From Stereum hirsutum FP-91666 SS1 (Eukaryota; Basidiomycota; Agaricomycetes; Russulales; Stereaceae): DNA of 64,000 bases. The notes below the pieces were generated by a model. That model searched no databases. It saw nothing but the letters and a program-made list of their open reading frames with translations, and was not told the origin of the DNA. This document shows positions 63,101 to 64,000 of the stretch, in pieces; the stretch's first letter is position 1, and the number at the start of each line of letters is the position of its first letter. The stretch is from positions 1-64,000 of the forward strand of contig NW_006763138.1 of NCBI RefSeq assembly GCF_000264905.1, read 5' to 3'. The position numbers and the translations under genes were made by a program.

Positions 63101-63465
63101 GATGATGGTCGGAATCGAGACGATAGCAATGCAAGAAGCCGAGAGGATGTGTCTGTTGGACATAGCGTGCGTTCTCTCTCTCTCTTTTTTTCTTGTCTTC
63201 CACGATCGCACCAGGCTAAGACTACCTCACCTCCATCCCTAGTTCCAATTTGCGCAAACATGGGGGCGAACTCGTACCTGGCTTCGAACTCGACGACGGG
63301 CTCAAGCAGGAGAATATGGTTGAAGTCCCACCTACGCCCGGTCAGAAAAGGCATATCCGTCGTCCTTCGCTTCTCGATACTGCGGCCGAGTTCCTTGCGC
63401 GGAAATTGAGCAATGACGAAGGCCCGCGGAGTAAAGCCCACGGCAGGACCCCCAGCAAGGGCTAG
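60169..63465 (+). CDS. Divergent RasGEF, tandem copy 2, 974 aa
   Basis: Six exons join in phase: 60169-62385, 62478-62570, 62630-62765, 62847-62966, 63031-63166 and 63243-63465. The N-terminus is a Ser/Arg-rich tail with three 23-residue repeats. A helical segment like that of copy 1 follows (LLGPEVVQV, ISLLYCAIEER). The REM domain reads TLRALVYVLTENPDSQLRDE and MSLLTTWVHFHWRFED. The CDC25-like domain reads WIALASQITLVSHDLI, LVFWVQRNVLGLG, LRNFIELAEELRSLKSLDAF, VGILSGLDSSAIRKLDASWQ and LETFQKLLKDQRKLTQGYPN. It carries the same kind of His/CxxC insert as copy 1 (SHDQHGGRKCKGC). The predicted role is GTP exchange on a Ras-like protein. A start at 59986 would add 61 residues, but it lies upstream of the TATA-like element. 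Confidence 0.78.
60241..60525 (+). repeat. Three 69-bp coding repeats
   Basis: Units at 60241-60309, 60355-60423 and 60457-60525 each encode about RPRSRSSTLSRATSFSSTSS plus Arg and two more residues, separated by Pro-rich spacers of 45 and 33 bases. The Ser/Arg content suggests phosphorylation sites. Confidence 0.85.
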
Positions 63466-64000
63466 ACTGACTCACTTTCGCTGTTCTTTCTCTCCTTCCT
63501 AACGAACCTCATAACGAAACTCTATTTATGCCTCGCTGTAGTTACTAACAGAGGCGCCATTATATCTGTCACGCTCCTTTCCATCTCATTTCTTTACTTA
63601 CTAGCGACACCTCTGTGGTCCCATTGTTCCCATTTCTCTATTTACTAGCGACACCTCTACAATATCATCCTTGTCTGACTCTTAACTTATGGTTATACCC
63701 GCACAGTCGTGGCCCCCACATTCCTTCATCGACTTATATAAACTCATCATGATACACGTATTTATGTGCCCTCGTTGATCGACTGAACCCCCAGTGTATT
63801 GATAGTATATGATGCTCCTCTGCTCTGTATTTAGTCGGTACTTATAGCGGCGAATTCATGACCCAGTAGTATACGTAGAAATGTAAGACTATAAATGATA
63901 TCGGTGTAGTGACTTCTGGATTGAGTACTGGTTATCGGCGGCCTGGTTCAGCACATTCGCTCCTCGAATTGTTCAAGACGCAAAAAGATCGAAATAACAG
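63466..64000. other. 3' region of RasGEF copy 2
   Basis: No gene seen. It contains the 17-bp direct repeat described separately. Confidence 0.5.
63598..63658 (+). repeat. 17-bp direct repeat in 3' region
   Basis: TTACTAGCGACACCTCT occurs at 63598-63614 and 63642-63658, each preceded by a CATTTCT-like stretch. It is probably a local duplication in the 3' UTR. Confidence 0.7.

Noticed and set aside
1..64000. CRISPR array, bacterial operon or prophage
   Set aside because: No spaced direct-repeat array; genes have spliceosomal introns and fungal families throughout.

Overview
The window is nuclear DNA from a basidiomycete fungus, most likely an Agaricomycete (mushroom lineage). The basis is many short GT-AG introns (mostly 45-80 nt), a compact gene layout, fungal housekeeping genes (midasin, Ufd2, Eaf7, mitochondrial bL35) and several families I know mainly from mushroom genomes (HNH-nuclease proteins, the large zinc-finger/DDE-like protein, an EF-hand-like multi-exon family). 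All splice models were built by eye from ORF joins, splice consensus and phase agreement; none is backed by transcripts.

Left part (1-17.9 kb), accessory in character. There is a decayed Helitron-type helicase (959-3556) with a premature TGA, a cluster of 14-bp palindromes upstream of it, and a small orphan gene on the minus strand (4935-5725). A large nine-exon gene (6596-12086) encodes about 1,638 aa with zinc fingers around a core that reads like an RNase H-fold DDE transposase. Next come a 51-bp minisatellite, an HNH-nuclease gene (12918-14342, minus) and a secreted-type intradiol dioxygenase-like gene (15250-16493, minus) whose iron ligands look partly lost. A 49-bp tRNA-like repeat occurs in opposite orientations at 4418 and 12340.

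Centre (17.9-43.2 kb). A complete midasin/Rea1 ribosome-assembly ATPase gene (17936-34141, 18 exons, 5,075 aa in my model) is convergent with a many-exon EF-hand-like gene (34261-37655, minus). An intron-containing tRNA-Thr(AGT) follows at 38132-38229, then a 433-aa protein with a conserved C-terminal tail (38696-40126) and a PLP aminotransferase of the aromatic/aminoadipate type (41171-43224).

Right part (43.6-64 kb). A frameshifted pseudogene (43650-44343) and its intact paralogue (47411-48197) flank a minus-strand gene that joins an MLKL/HeLo-like helical N-terminus to a ricin-B-like beta-trefoil region (44611-46810). Mitochondrial bL35 (48932-49317, minus) and the ubiquitin E4 ligase Ufd2 (49546-54099) share a 228-bp divergent promoter, and Ufd2 is convergent with the NuA4 subunit Eaf7 (54329-55161, minus). 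The window ends with two tandem divergent RasGEF paralogues (56064-59008 and 60169-63465).

Functionally, the conserved genes cover ribosome biogenesis, proteasomal ubiquitin chain elongation, histone acetylation, mitochondrial translation and amino-acid transamination. They are interleaved with mobile or fast-evolving accessory genes. The best candidate for an undescribed system is the 6.6-12.1 kb DDE-like zinc-finger gene; the lectin/helical-bundle locus at 43.6-48.2 kb is second.
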